Shown here one piece after another: positions 33,321 through 45,480 of a stretch of DNA of 64,000 nt. Origin of the DNA: Odontocerum albicorne (taxonomy: Eukaryota; Arthropoda; Insecta; Trichoptera; Odontoceridae). The DNA lies in NCBI GenBank assembly GCA_949825065.1, contig OX463849.1, positions 4,464,001-4,528,000 of the forward strand, given 5' to 3'. A program made the translations under genes and the position numbers. Each line of letters starts with the position of its first letter. Within the stretch, counting starts at the first letter, position 1. The notes beneath the pieces were generated by a model. That model was not told where the DNA came from and made no database searches. It saw only the letters and a list, made by a program, of their open reading frames with translations.

Positions 33321-34811
33321 TAAAGTGCTTCGAAAAGTAAACTTAGATAATATATCATATTTAAACTTCGTGTTGCAGGTAAGAATGACTACACCTTAGC
33401 AATTGTAAGTTAAGCAACGTTATAGCCAAGCAGTTTTAAAGAGAACTTTATTAGATATTTGTTGAGATACAATGATGTACAATTTTATCCTTAACGTAAT
33501 AAGGGTTGAATATTTCATATTATAATAGAAATGTTAATTAACCGACTTAACTATTCTAATTGAAAATTATTCTAGTTCACAATTATTTTATCCAAAAGGT
33601 GTTGAAGCTAGTTAGCACTTTACAGAACGATACTTTTATTTTTATTGTGAATACTTCACGTTTTCAAATATTGTTTTTCATGAAAACTATCTGTTTTATT
33701 AAGTTAAGAAGCATCTAAAATTGTAAAAGCTTTTAAAACTTTCTAGTTAAATTTCAAATACGATTTCCTAAATGCTCTTAATTATATTATATTTTAGATA
33801 ATCATTAAAGTAAATTATATATAAAAAAAAATGTTTCAAGTTCTGAAAAGCAATTAACTTACTTTATATTATATAATATAATCAGATCGATAGCAAAAGC
33901 TTCTCTAGCAAAACTTTCAATTAAATCTACAATTAATTCCAATTTCCAACTTTGAACTGAAATAACTATTCTAAGGAAGTGATACAATATTGTGCAATCG
34001 AACAATAAGAGAACATGAGGGAACTTTGTAAACAAATCCTAAGTTGTTCTCTACCGGAAGTAAATTAATTGAAATGATAACCTAAAGTTTTCATGAAACA
34101 AGTCATTAAAACCAGAATATGTATGACATTTATATGACATTTATTAGATACTAATTTAATTATATGAGCTTATTCTTGTGATTAATTTTAGTTCGCTGAA
34201 GTTTTTTCTTATCTCATCGATTAAATTTAAAATTTAAGGATGATTATCTCAGATGTTAATTATTACTCCACGTTTGATAACACTAGTTAACAAATTTTAA
34301 CTTTTTGTCTGTGACAGAGATTAACTTAGCTGATTCTTATTAAATCAACCCTGCTGATTACGAAAATTGCAATGAAAAGTTTGTAACACGTAACATTTTT
34401 GTGTAACAGAAGGGGGAGTGTTTTAATAAAATAAGTACGTTTTTGCTCATTTCAAAAGTCGTAATTACAACAATGAAAATAAATAAATTCCTGAAATACT
34501 AAATTTAGACACAAAACACAATGTTGTTACATAGGAAAATAAAAAAAACAGAATAAAAGCGGGAAGTGTATTTTCAGTGACATTCGATATTCTATTATAG
34601 ATTCTGGTAACTGCAAGAGTTCTTGTACAACTGCCAGAGTTCTCGTAATTGTAAGCTTTATTTTTACCTAGAAAACCACTTACAACTCTTCCAAAGGCTT
34701 TCCAAGCTTAAATAAACAAATAAATAAATAATAGGTTTATTGATAGCAACATAGTATGTACAGATTATATTTGAATAACACTTCTAAAACACATAAATTG
34801 CAGATAATACA
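33321..34811. other. Non-coding AT-rich stretch
   Basis: No coding frame. TTTTAATAAAATAAGTACG (34421-34440) resembles TTTTAATAAAATAAGTCATT near 35985, suggesting a small dispersed repeat. (AAAT)n at about 34711-34730. Confidence 0.4.
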
Positions 34812-35140
34812 TTAAATACAGAAGCTATCAAAAGGTCTAGGCTCATCTAATATCATCCCCTCGGCCAAGATACACCCCACCAATATAGGGCGAACCCAGC
34901 CACGGGGACACCAGATGTTTTTCAGCTCACACCCTTGAACACGTAGAACAAGAATATATAAAAAAAAAATAAACACAGAAAATAAATAGATGACAAAAAA
35001 AATACATTCAAGAGAGAAGACACTAAAAAGTCCAGGCTCATACCACAAACATTCCCCCGGCCGAGATACACCCCACCAATGTAGGGCGAGCCCGACCGCA
35101 AGGGCATGAGGGGGCTTCCATCCCACGCCCCCGCATATCT
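34812..35140. repeat. Imperfect direct duplication, spacing about 197 bp, GC-rich modules
   Basis: GGCCAAGATACACCCCACCA (about 34862) and GGCCGAGATACACCCCACCA (about 35059), each followed by a TAGGGCGA.CCC block. They are separated by A-rich DNA. The hydrophobic minus-strand frames over this region (34812-35298) come from the A-rich spacers and are not convincing proteins. Confidence 0.7.
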
Positions 35141-35383
35141 AGATTAAAGAATAAATAGAAAAAAAAGAAAAAAACAAAAACGTATGTCAGAAAACAAAAT
35201 AAAAAGTAAACCCACATATACCACCTCAGGTTAACTGTCAGCAAGAACGAGAAAAAAAAAGAAAGCCTCAAAGGAGTCCAAATTTTACATAATGACAAAT
35301 GGGAAGTAAAATAGTTGAGACAACATTGAAATAGTTAGGCAGTAATACATTGAAGCTTCTAGTTCTTCAACACTTAATTTTTT

Positions 35384-35853
35384 TTTGAACTTTTCATCTT
35401 TCAAATGTTTCAGTTTCAGTTAAAAACTGATTTCAGATTTTTCTCGTAAAATGTACGTGATGGAACATTTTCAAGTTCATATTCGTATCAGCACACAAAC
35501 ATTGACCTAAAATCACCATTTGAATCCTGGTTACAAAAACCTTGTTAACTAGTGTAATTAGTACAGTGATTTAGTTGTGTTTGCATACATCAGCACACAA
35601 AAAATGACCTTAAATGGCCGTTTTCCCTCTAGTTACAATCCGTTTTCACCCTTGTTTGAACTTTTAATCTTTCAAATGTTTCAGTTTCAGTCTGAAACTA
35701 ATTTCAGGATTTTCTCTTAAAAGGTACGTGGTGGAACATTTTCAGTTTCATATTCGTAATCAGCACACAAACATTGACCTAAAATCACCATTTTAATCCT
35801 GGTTACAAAAACCTTGTTAACTAGTGTAATTAATACAGTGATTTAGTTGTGTT
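35384..35853. repeat. 271-bp-period direct duplication
   Basis: TTTGAACTTTT.ATCTTTCAA, AGCACACAAACATTGACCTA and AAACCTTGTTAACTAGTGTA occur in both copies (35384-35585 and 35655-35853). The spacer holds a third, diverged CAGCACACAAAAAATGACCT piece. Confidence 0.85.
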
Positions 35854-36026
35854 TGTGTTGAAATTTAATTCCTTGGCGAATTCGGTTGTTTGTTATCTCG
35901 TCGGTAAAGTTGAAATTTGAAGATAATTAATTATCTTAGTTATTGTTGATGATTATTAAGACAATGAGCCCCTGTTTTCTTTAATTTTAATAAAATAAGT
36001 CATTAAAACTTTAACACTTCTTCTCC

Positions 36027-36605
36027 ATGTTCCATGGATATTATTTTGCGTGTATTTGTGATGAATGTTTGCTCGCTAAAGATCGATTCGATTGTCTGTT
36101 AATCTCGTTTGGAAAAGTTCTAATTCGGGGACAATTATGGATAATGGACTATGTGAACGTCTGTTACTTGGTTGTTACAGAGGAACAGCTGGACAATTTA
36201 CAGCGTTTTCAAAATGTGTGTCTAAGATTTATTTTTAACCTACGAAAGTACGATCATATAACTTCATACCAGAAGGCATTAAACTGGTTGAATGTTGGAA
36301 ATGGACGCTTAATTCACATACTGTCTCTATTGTATAATATCCTTAACTATCCCACCGCCCCCTCTTATCTCGCTGAAAATTTTCAGCGTCTTTCCAATCA
36401 TGGATTAGCGCAACGCTCAAACAGAGATTGTCTGTTGGTGTTTCCAGTTCGCCGCTCTTCTTTTTTTACGTTGTCGTTAACTGTCCATGCATTGAGACTC
36501 TGGAATCAGTTACACACCAATATAAGACTCGCTCCGTCCTTGGCATGCTTAAAAAGCGACTGAAAAAACTCTTAATTTCTAGGCAGTAAACGGCTAACCG
36601 GCCTT
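36027..36605 (+). pseudogene. Family K LINE reverse transcriptase C-terminus (178 codons)
   Basis: The longest frame in the window. It contains EEQLDNLQRFQNVCLRFIFN, LRKYDHIT, GRLIHILSLLYNILN, then RLWNQLHTNIRLAPSLA. This matches the post-palm region of Jockey/CR1-group LINE reverse transcriptases (LQR.QN.C.R.IF.LRK.DHV; LWN.LP..IR..PSL..FK). The active-site YxDD domain is upstream and missing. A one-base deletion in the final LARFKKRLKK block shifts the frame (LACLKSD). The expected tail is cut at about 36605 by a mariner-type MITE. Confidence 0.8.
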
Positions 36606-37141
36606 TCAAATGGAGCGGTTTTTTTATTATAATTTTTTAAATTCTTGAATAAAATACAATTTGCTTTGATTTCCAAAAACTTTTAATTGGTCATTGAAGT
36701 ATAATGTATGACATTTTAACACAAAAAACAATATCCGCCAAATGTCCACCTCTTGTAGCTCCACAGATGTTCACTCTTTTGTCAAAATTTTCGATGACAT
36801 TTTGGCATGATTGCGGTTCCAATTCACCAATAACGCGAATAATTTCGTCGCTCCGGAATTGGTTAGGGGTCATTCTTATAGACCTGGCTTTTCACGTAAT
36901 CTCAGAAAAAATAGTCCAACTGTGTCAGATCACGTGATCTTTCTGGACAATTAACATCACCGTTTCCAGAGATTATAATACATGAAATAATTCAACAATT
37001 TGAACGCGTAATGTATACGACTCCATTTTTATAAATGTCATACATTACACTTCTCAAATGTCACAAGACCCAGGTAAGCTAGCGACGCAATCTGTGTTTT
37101 ATCCAAGAATAAAAAAAACCGCTCAATTTTAAAGACCCTCT
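36599..37141 (-). mobile_element. Mariner-type deletion derivative (MITE), copy 3
   Basis: Ends are AAATGGAGCGGTTTTTTT and, in reverse complement, AGGGTCTTTAAAATTGAGCG. The minus strand has the same internal deletion as copies 1 and 2, and a C-terminal frame (36691-36873) reading DEIIRVIGELEPQSCQNVIE and NFDKRVNICGATRGGHLADI. That C-terminus is typical of transposases of this group (VIENW..R...C....GGH..DI.F). It interrupts the family K LINE. Confidence 0.8.
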
Positions 37142-37686
37142 ATAAGGATGGCCCTAACGAACCTTTTCGCAAAAATGGAATATTTATTTTAAAACATCGT
37201 TCATCAGCTTCAACGGGTTAATATTGCAAAATAAAAGAGTACCTTACCATGTGTTTTTTATGGTTGTAATTTTTTGAGTGTTTCTTTGTAAAATCAAACT
37301 TTAATGACTAGTCATGTATAATGTTATGTTTTGGAGTCAGTTAAGGCGTTCAAGAGAGTAACCACTTGATAATAAAATAAACAAGCCTTAGTCATTTTCA
37401 CAAACATCACGTATCAGTCATAATCATGGCTTTGTTTACGATTTTTTTACAATCCCAAACTGTTTAGTTACTCTACAATGTTTGACAAACAAACCGAGTT
37501 TCACTGTTTCTATATTCTGATGTATGTAGAAGTCGAGACAAAGGAAATGTTTCTAGCATACAACTAGTCACATTGTTTCCTCGTTGAGTTTGACAGAAAG
37601 TTTTTAAAATTTTTAACGAGTTTTTAAAGCCTTACTACTTTGTCTCCTACATTTATAGTTATTTTTATAAAAGTTCTTTTGTGTTG
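37142..37686. other. Non-coding AT-rich gap
   Basis: Nothing recognised. Confidence 0.4.
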
Positions 37687-37790
37687 TTTATAGTTAAGGC
37701 ATTAACGTTGTGGAGGTTTAAAGACACTGTAATTTATTTTTAACAAGCACTGTTTTGTTGAAAATAAATTACAAGTTCTTTTGATCTTGT
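37687..37790 (-). mobile_element. PLE outer-tail fragment
   Basis: ATAGTTAAGGCATTAACGTT, GTGGAGGTTTAAAGACACTG and AACAAGCACTGTTTTGTTG match the block outside the PLE ends at 54.6 kb. Confidence 0.65.
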
Positions 37791-37984
37791 GATAAAGTTT
37801 ACATTTATAATTTTTTGACTGATGGTGCTTATTTGAGACGTACGAGATTTTTGATTGAGAATCAACTTCCTGAAGATAATAAAGTACGCATAAGCTTCGT
37901 ATTTCTTACACTTTTGTTATGTCAAGTACAATCAGGCCAATGACAAATTTGTTAAATAGACGCCCTTTACTGTCCTTGCAGTGA

Positions 37985-38310
37985 TACTCTGGAATCAGTA
38001 ACAAACCAATATAAGACTCACTCCGTCCTTGGCATGCTTTAAGAAGCGACTGAAAAAACTCTTAATTTCTAGTCAGTAAAATAACGTGTTTCATTCCTGA
38101 TTTTTCTTTTCCTTTCCCCTCCCCCATTCCTTAATTTCCTTTTGATTGATGATATATAATTCATGGATTTTGTAGGGATGGATAGACATTTAAATTATTT
38201 ATGCGACCATGTAACTTGCTTCATTTAATTTTGTTTGGTTGGTTGGAAGAGATTGTATTTACAATAAAAGTGTTAAATAAATCAAATAAATAAATAAGAT
38301 AATGTTTTTC
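37985..38310 (+). mobile_element. Family K LINE 3' end
   Basis: ATAAGACTCACTCCGTCCTT, GAAGCGACTGAAAAAACTCT, then TTTGGTTGGTTGGAAGAGAT and an AAATAAATC tail. It spans the protein end and an internally deleted 3' untranslated region. Confidence 0.75.
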
Positions 38311-38871
38311 AGTAATTATATTTTGGCTCTGAAGTAAATAAAATAAATAAAGTAATTATATTTTGGCTTATATTTTGATAGTTCATGAAAAGTGTTATGA
38401 AATATTTTAATTGGGTTATGGATATGAACCAAGAATAATGCATAAGAGTTCAATGCTCTGCATACTTATGATCTGAATATGAAAGCAGTACTGAAAGTAT
38501 ATTTGGTATTATCAATACGTTTCCGCGATATCTTTAATTCATATGTGGTGCCGAAATGAAAAATTTCCTCCAGCGAAACATTCATCACGCGTCTTCTCAT
38601 TCATTGAGTTTCGGCAATAAAACTAACATGAAATATCTCCGTTGCATGGTTGGTACAACGATTGACTTCCATCCAGGGGCATCGGATTCTTTTCCTAATG
38701 GCAGCCAAAAAAATGTTCCTGTCTAGGAGAATTCATATGGCAATAATATTCGCGTGCACTGAGTACGAGTTTTGTTGCCTCTTTAGGTACGGTAGTATTA
38801 CCAACACATGATGAAAACGGCGGCAAACTGGAAGGTCCGAACCAAAATATTATTACAGAAAAACATTACCT
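38311..38871. other. Non-coding gap
   Basis: A short duplication of TAATTATATTTTGGCT near 38315-38370; otherwise nothing recognised. Confidence 0.4.
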
Positions 38872-39280
38872 TATTTATTTATTTAACACTTTAATTGCAA
38901 ATACAATGTGGTGCTTATTGCTAGGCGGTAATTTCTGCCAACCAACCAGACAAAAGTAAATGAAGCAAGTTACGTGGTCGCATAAATTATTTAAATGACT
39001 ATCCCACGAAATCCATAAACACATACGTGAGCATATGCCCACGAACCCCACAAAGACGGGCAATCACCCGAACATTATTTTTCATATAAAATGAGATGTC
39101 ACCAATCAAAAGGAAATGAAGGGATGGAGAAAAGGAAAGGAAAAGAAGAATCAGGAATGAAACACGTTATTTTACTTACTATAAATTAGGAGTTTTTTTC
39201 TTAAAGCATATCAAGGACGGAGCGAGTCTTATATTGGTTTGTAACTGATTCCAGAGTCTCACTGCATGGACATCTTCTAT
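38872..39280 (-). mobile_element. Family K LINE 3' end, inverted copy
   Basis: Begins with TTATTTATTTATTTAACACT (the tail in reverse). It then has CTGCCAACCAACCAGACAAA and ends with GAGCGAGTCTTATATTGGTT and CAGAGTCTCACTGCATGG, the reverse of the RLWN...RLAPS coding end. The frame at 38875-39063 is not a gene. Confidence 0.75.
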
Positions 39281-39314
39281 ATAAGACGACAGACATACGT
39301 CCTTTTAAATTTTA

Positions 39315-39560
39315 CTGTTTGCCGGTTGGGGTAGACATAAACAACGTACTTCTCATCGGCTTTTTCACATCCATACATATTTTCATACAGCTTCTTCTAA
39401 TTTTCTAACTTCTTACATTTTCCTTATCCAAAATTTCTTGGTTCAACTCTCAACCTTCCTTAGTCATTCTGTTCCATGAATTTTAACTACGATTTAATAG
39501 TTTAATCTGTGTTTGCTTACTCATCCGTTCAACATAACTTAATTACTACGCGTTTTTTTT
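39315..39560 (-). mobile_element. Family B LINE 3' fragment
   Basis: GCCGGTTGGGGTAGACATAA and ATCCGTTCAACATAACTTAA match the family in reverse; strongly decayed. Confidence 0.4.
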
Positions 39561-40054
39561 TACTTTACTTTACCAGTTTTAGTTCACATTCATCCTTAAC
39601 AATAATAGTACACCCATTCTCACAGCATTTAGTTTGCTCTTTCCCTTTATTTTCACTCTTCTATGAAACACAACCAATTCGATCACGGAATCAAAGCCGA
39701 AACCGTGCATGTTACGGATTAATCGTTTAGTTGTACAGTAATCTGAACGAAATGGGAATCGATTTTGACATATTTGGGAATAGCTGAGGTTACGAGTATA
39801 AAGATGCAATGTGGAATTAAATTAAATACATAAAGATCTATATAAATAACGGTATATATTTTAATAGTAAAATCTGTGCAATTTAGTTAGAAAACAAACT
39901 CTTATTACAAGATATCCAAAATTAATATTATTTCTGCTAGATTTTTAAATATGTCTTTTGTATCAAACCTTGTTTTTACAGTGGTGATTTTAATGGAAAA
40001 AAGTGTATAGTATGTTTAATATTTTTTTTATATTAAATGATACCTTAACATATA
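39561..40054. other. Non-coding gap
   Basis: Nothing recognised. Confidence 0.4.
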
Positions 40055-40460
40055 TCCGAGTAGGTCCTACCCTTCCGTTATAAGCACAGGCTCCCGAAGC
40101 ATTATATGTTGCCTGACTAGTCCACCTACAGTATTAGCTGGGAGGACCAAGGTCTGAGTGAATGTGATGGAATACAAGTAGCCTGAACGAGTGTACTTGT
40201 TCTTGCTAAATAATTAGTTGTAAGAACTGTTATCTAGTTAAAAGTAGTATGTAGGTGTTAATTATTTCTAAGAAATCATATATTAAGGTTGTAAAAAATA
40301 AAAATAAAATGACATGTAATAAAATAAGATTAAGTAATTTCATAAATTATAATATATAAATAAGATTAGTTAAGTAATAAATGCGTATATACGAGTAGGT
40401 ATAGCCTTGACAAATATTTATACAATATATTACTCTGTTTTAATAAAAAAAAACCGAGTA
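40055..40460 (+). mobile_element. Family J (Jockey-like) LINE 3' end
   Basis: CTACCCTTCCGTTATAAGCA, CAGGCTCCCGAAGCATTATA and TGGAATACAAGTAGCCTGAA are shared with 62110-62560 in reverse. It ends near TTTTAATAAAAAAAAACC, a poly-A-like tail. No coding part is left. Confidence 0.75.
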
Positions 40461-40769
40461 GGTGATGTAGACAATTTTAAGAGCGTGGTCGGGATACATT
40501 GTCTTTGATCCCATTAACCTAACTTTCTGATTTTAGAACGGCTAGATTAGGAACACCACTTGAAGTTCAACATCGCATATTTTTGGCAATACTATCGCAC
40601 GTGAATATAAAAAATTCGCACGCGCTAGTTTTGTTACCAGAAGGACTACATATTTGATCGGACTATGATCCTTTTTATTTTGGAACCATCGAGATTTGAA
40701 CCCAAAAAATTAACTAATATGACACTCAAATTGAACAAAATAGATTAAAGATATACATGTTTTTATAAG

Positions 40770-41468
40770 ACTATTAGCACCGTCGATAAAGCTGCCTGAT
40801 ATTTTCATAACTATTAGCACCGCTGATAAAGCTGCCTGATATTTTCATGACTATTAGCACCGCTGATAAAGCTGCTCAAAGTTTGGTAGGGTCGCGGTGG
40901 TGCATGTTTTGCCGGAAAATGTGTGCCTATAAAATACCGCGTAACGCCATAGTTGCATTCCATCAGCAACACTACCAATAGTCCTACTCCTAGCGTCCAC
41001 GAGTGGCCTCTTAAGCCCCGCGAGCCCTGGGCAATGTGGTCACTGGCATATTACCATCAGTGCCATAGCAGATAGGAGAGGATGAATGTGCGAGTGTCCG
41101 GCGCCATAAAACCGGACCCCCCCGGCTAAGGGAGGGTGACCCCTACAGAAACACCTATCAGGGAAGGCAACGGGAAACCACCCTGATTATCATTCCCAGG
41201 ATATCACTATGGAGATAGAAGGCAGACGTCTTGGCTGCGAAATATAAGAGACTGGACCGGAATGAGACGTGTGGAAGAGCTGTTCCGGATCGCGCAAGAC
41301 AGAGAAGCCTTCGCCAGAGTGATTGCCAACGTCGGGGGGACCTGACAGGGCACATCAAGAAGAAGAAGATAAAGCTGCCTGATATTTTCATGACTATTAG
41401 CCCCGCTGATAAAGCTGCCTGATATTTTCATAAGACTATTATCACCGCCGATAAAGTTGCCTGATATT
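40770..41468. repeat. 40-bp minisatellite split by an insertion
   Basis: The unit is ACTATTAGCACCGCTGATAA followed by AGCTGCCTGATATTTTCATG. Units start at 40770, 40810 and 40850, and resume from 41368 for two to three more units. Confidence 0.9.
40876..41367 (+). mobile_element. LINE 3' end insertion with 11-bp target duplication
   Basis: GATAAAGCTGC occurs immediately left (40865-40875) and right (41368-41378) of this 492-bp block, giving a clean target duplication. The 3' end is a (GAA)n tail. Near the end it encodes RDWTGMRRVEELFRIAQDRE and AFARVIANV, the C-terminus of an RTE/Jockey-type LINE (W.G...EELFR.A.DR..F...VANV). The block is clearly GC-richer than its surroundings, consistent with a fairly young insert. 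An upstream GGGAAGGCAACGGGAAACCA block is also typical of such LINE or derived SINE 3' regions. Confidence 0.85.
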
Positions 41469-41475
41469 TGGGGAC

Positions 41476-43434
41476 GTTTCGTGATAATAACGACAAAATA
41501 ATGGGGAGAAAATTTGTAAAGATCACTTCCCCTAGAAGGTGGAAACAATATCCCGGACGAGCAATCATATCATTATTAAATTAACTCTTCAAATGTAATG
41601 ATAAAGGATATGTAAACCATTTTTTCACTTAATTTAATACTGCAATCGATGAAGAAAAAAAAGCCTGTAATGTGAGAAAAATTCATCAACAAAATATTTG
41701 AACTCCTTTATTCCATATTGCTGAAAACTTAAGGTCTCATTGTGTTACGGAAGAAAGCAATCGATATCACTTTATTCAAATTGAAGCTTTTTCCCTGAAA
41801 GCTTCCATTTGATGGTTGAAATCAAATTTGAAAGGAATTTCTGTTGAGGATTTGGGCAATTGTGGCAAACTGAATATATAATTTTATCAAGAAGACTTTT
41901 TGTTGAGAGCTTTATATGGAGAATCTTTGGTTTAAGTGGTTGATGAAACCGAAATGTGCTTTTTTCATTGTTTTGTATACAAATTGTTTTCACTCATAGT
42001 TATAAATAAATTCGATATTTGACTCAGTACTTACTTGCAAAAAAAAAAACAAATGTAAATATTATTGTACATTTTACTTGATGTTTTTTTTAACTACTAA
42101 TATTAAGAACCAAACAGTTGAAACCTTTGTGTGGGAAAAATATTTGGTTTCAATAATTATAATAAATCACGTTTTTAATATCTTAGCATCAGCAAAAAAA
42201 TGCCAATTTTTTTATATGTGATGGTACCTGAAATTTTAAAGCGGTATTCTCATTTCATAGGCTTAAAAATCGACGATTTTTTTTTTAGTGAGGCCGCCCG
42301 CAATAAGGCTGCTGCCATAACAATAGACGACCCGAAAGCTGCGAGGCCCAGATCATTTTTCGACTGGTGCGCTCGACTATAAATCCTCATAACTTTTCGA
42401 TTTTTCAAGATTTTTTAAAATTTCTTACTGGAAATGATTCAGAAAAAAAATTATAAAAAAATAAAATTAAAAAAAAATGTATTAAAATAAAAATTCAAAT
42501 GAGAAAATAAAAAAACTTAAATTAAAAAATGTTTCTGGTCTGGTTAATTAGTTCGGGTGTATGTAATACCTTTACATCTGCGGTAGTATTGCCATCACGT
42601 GGGATGATGAACTGTGAGTCCCTCGCCAACCCTAGTGGTTTTAAGCCCAATGGCTTAATTACTGGGATTAAATATAATGTTTTCTCCATATTAAGCTTTT
42701 CAATGTATCCGCTTTGGAAATTCAAATAAGTTGAGGGGCACAATACCCATAAATGAATAAATATTTTTTCACCCTTATTTTTTATTTGTTTCGATTTAAA
42801 ATATTGACAAAATTACTCTTAAGAAGTTCTTTAAATAATTTTACATAACTTAGCTATATTACGTTTTTTTTTTACTCAGGGGCTGTGTTTTTAAGGGAAT
42901 AAAAAAAAATTGGGCTAAGATTTACTTGTCGGATTTTTCACGGAATTTTCTACTAGAGCTCTTGTATTCAAAATCAAGTCGTATTTCAAGAAATTTTCTT
43001 ACAAATTCCAGGTAATCGTTATCAACACGTGTTCCTCTCTTCGTGTCGATTATTGACACAAGTTTCTTCAGTAACAAAGTAAATACAATACATTGTTATT
43101 TGAAAAGTTGTCCCGTGGATTACTTAAGCGTTAGTTGTTAGACTATCAAATGAAATGTATTTGTCAACAAGTATTTGATCTTTCTCAGATATCGGGGGAG
43201 TTGAAAACACGTGTAACGTAATATTTACCGAATTTATAGCACATGAACGTTAGATTATTTATAACAAATAACAATTTTCATGACCGAATTTTTACTCGGT
43301 TTATTAAAACCTTCAAGATTTATCCTGTTTTTTTTTCGAAATACAAGTCTCAGTCATCTTTAATCCATTTTTTTTGACAGTAACTATTTCTAAGTTAGTA
43401 ATATCAGTCATGTTTGTTACTTGGGTAGTATTTT
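41476..43434. other. Long non-coding stretch
   Basis: Short frames at 41772, 42200 and 42522 have no recognised motif. A GC-richer patch at 42290-42380 (GAGGCCGCCCGCAATAAGGC) stands out from AT-rich flanks and could be a transposon scrap. A long A-rich tract lies at 42440-42530. Confidence 0.35.
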
Positions 43435-44015
43435 AAGTGAGATGGGTGAGTTGAACAAGCTTTTAAAAGAACGGTATCGTCAGAGAACAAGGTAAACGGA
43501 GCATACAATGTAATAGCCAACAATCGCGCAATATCAATAGTAGTAAAAATGCCAATACATAATAGTGTTTTGGTACCTATCTTGAGGTATGAAAGAGAAA
43601 CTTGGACTTAACAAAATAAGGATTAAAGTGAGATTAATGCTGTAGAGATTCGTACTCTTAAAAAATGTGAAGTATCAATGTATTAAATATGGCGTCAGAA
43701 AGACACCAGAAACGAGTGCATGGATAAAATGGATATTTAGTTTGGACATTTGGAAAGAATGAACGAGTAAGAAAGTGTATGTGTATAATTCTGAAGTGCA
43801 ATACGTGCTTGGTGGACCGAGAAATACAAAGCTGGATCAAAAGGACTAGATTTTAAAATAAGGTAAAACGAGAAGTATAAATTTAGAATATTGCATACGA
43901 CGAGATGTATATATGTGGAGGATGCGAAAGTTTTGTGTTTGGATAGAAAAGTTTAGAGATCATTTCTCTTTGCCTATCCCGTAAAGTAAACGGTGGGATG
44001 ATATGTATGCATGTA
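43435..44015 (+). mobile_element. Family B LINE 3' region, long decayed copy
   Basis: In order: GTAAACGGAGCATACAATGT (cf. VNGAL), ATGCTGTAGAGATTCGTACT (NAVEIRTL), TTGGACATTTGGAAAGAATG (FGHLERM) and CCTATCCCGTAAAGTAAACG (end block). It spans more of the family than most copies but has many shifts. Confidence 0.65.
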
Positions 44016-44047
44016 AAAAAAAGAGATACGTGAGACTCTCGAGCGGT

Positions 44048-44483
44048 AGAAGTGAAACTTCTTGCTCCTAGGAAAAGTTGATTTTATGCATTGCTTTTTT
44101 TCCATTTGTTAACGATTTTTTTTTGGATTAGGATATGGTTATGAGGAATTCAATTCAAGAAAATCTCTCTTAATTAAATATTTATATTTTATTTTTAATA
44201 AATAATAATAATTTTTATAATAAATAATAATTATTTTAATAATAATATAATACACTTAATAATATTTATTAATTTTAATAATAAATAATTCTTAATATAC
44301 AAATAATTAATAATTATTTATTATTAAATAAAAGATTTAATAATAATAAATAATAATTCAATAATAATTTAATAATAATAAAATAATAATAAAATAATTA
44401 TAAAATAATAATATAATATACTGTTTCACTTTTCGTGACGTTCAGGCCAATTTGCCCTAACGCGCCTATAGAAGTTTCACTTC
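44048..44483 (-). mobile_element. MITE-like element, copy 2
   Basis: The left end is AGAAGTGAAACTTCT and the right end is GAAGTTTCACTTC. The interior is the reverse of 2353-2715 (TCCTAGGAAAAGTTGATTTT at the left, CACTTTTCGTGACGTTCAGG at the right) around a long ATAATAATTA core. Confidence 0.75.
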
Positions 44484-44498
44484 AAAATAATGCATTAG

Positions 44499-45042
44499 TC
44501 TAGCTTGACAAGATGAAACATTTTAATATTACTCGTATGCACATAGTCGTGGGGAATTATGACAACATATGCATAAACATATTTTTTTAAATAATATATT
44601 AGAAAGTTAACGACGTTTGGCCTTGTTTCAACACTCAGTAAATGTACAAAATGATGAACCGAATTGACATTTGTTAGAATTCGTTTAGTACCCCTCAAGT
44701 CGCTGTGGACATATTGTATAGTAGAGTGTGGACTGCAGATAATGTTGTTTTTGGCCCCATTAATCCAGCTTTTGAATCGTTGGAGTATAATCATAAAACT
44801 CATCATTGCACGTGTTCGCAATATTACTGCATGTGACAATTAATAATAATTGCAAGGAAAACCTTTTCGCCAAACTGGAACCCTTTTTCCATAGTTTTTT
44901 TTTTGGATGCTATCATGAATTGAACTAAAGGCGTTCTTCTTTCACCTTTTTTATCAGCCGAGAATTGATCATTAGTTTTTTTTATCTACGTAGCGTAGAT
45001 TATTACATAATATTAAAATGTTTCATCTTGTCAAGCTAGACA
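44499..45042. mobile_element. Unit with 33-bp perfect inverted ends
   Basis: TCTAGCTTGACAAGATGAAA followed by CATTTTAATATTA (44499-44531) is repeated in perfect inverse at 45010-45042. Outside the right arm the MITE block CAAATTGGCCTGAACGTCAC reappears in inverse to that outside the left arm. The 480-bp interior holds a 114-codon minus-strand frame (44495-44839) of unknown function. It could be an undescribed non-autonomous element or an inverted duplication. Confidence 0.6.
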
Positions 45043-45051
45043 CATACATAC

Positions 45052-45185
45052 AGGTAGGGCAAATTGGCCTGAACGTCACGAAAAGTGAAAAAGTGTATTA
45101 TATTATTATTTAATTACTATTAAATTATTATTGAATTATTATTTATTATTATTAAATGTTTTATTTATTAATAAATAATTATATA
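45052..45185 (+). mobile_element. MITE-like element, partial copy 3
   Basis: GTAGGGCAAATTGGCCTGAA and CGTCACGAAAAGTGAAA, followed by a TAATTATT-rich core. The rest is lost. It forms the outer right arm of the inverted structure at 44.4-45.2 kb. Confidence 0.65.
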
Positions 45186-45294
45186 CGTCAAATACGATAT
45201 TAATATAGTGAACGATCGAAAAATCTTTTTTACATAGTAGACAAAAAAAAATCATACTTATTTCAAGAAAACCTTATTAATATATCATTTAACG

Positions 45295-45480
45295 ACCTAT
45301 GAGATAAAGTTAATTTAATCTATGCCTTCCAACCGGTTTACAGGTTGATTCATCTTCGAACCAAAATTATTTTAAAAAGGGTTTAATTCATCTTAGGCCC
45401 CTTAAAATCTTCATGCTTGGTTGGAATACATTGCCACGGGACAATAAATCCGCCAAGCTGTGCTTTATACCAGTACAACT
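45295..45480 (+). mobile_element. Decayed SINE or family K tail
   Basis: CGACCTATGAGATAAAG at the start and CATCTTCGAACCAAAATTAT (box-B position) suggest a SINE head. GCTTGGTTGGAATACATTGC and ACAATAAATCCGCCAAG are the shared tail. Confidence 0.45.

Noticed and set aside
34812..35298. Hydrophobic 86-104 codon frames that look like membrane proteins
   Set aside because: Composition is driven by A-rich DNA read in reverse (Phe/Leu), several frames overlap, and the region is a duplicated repeat.
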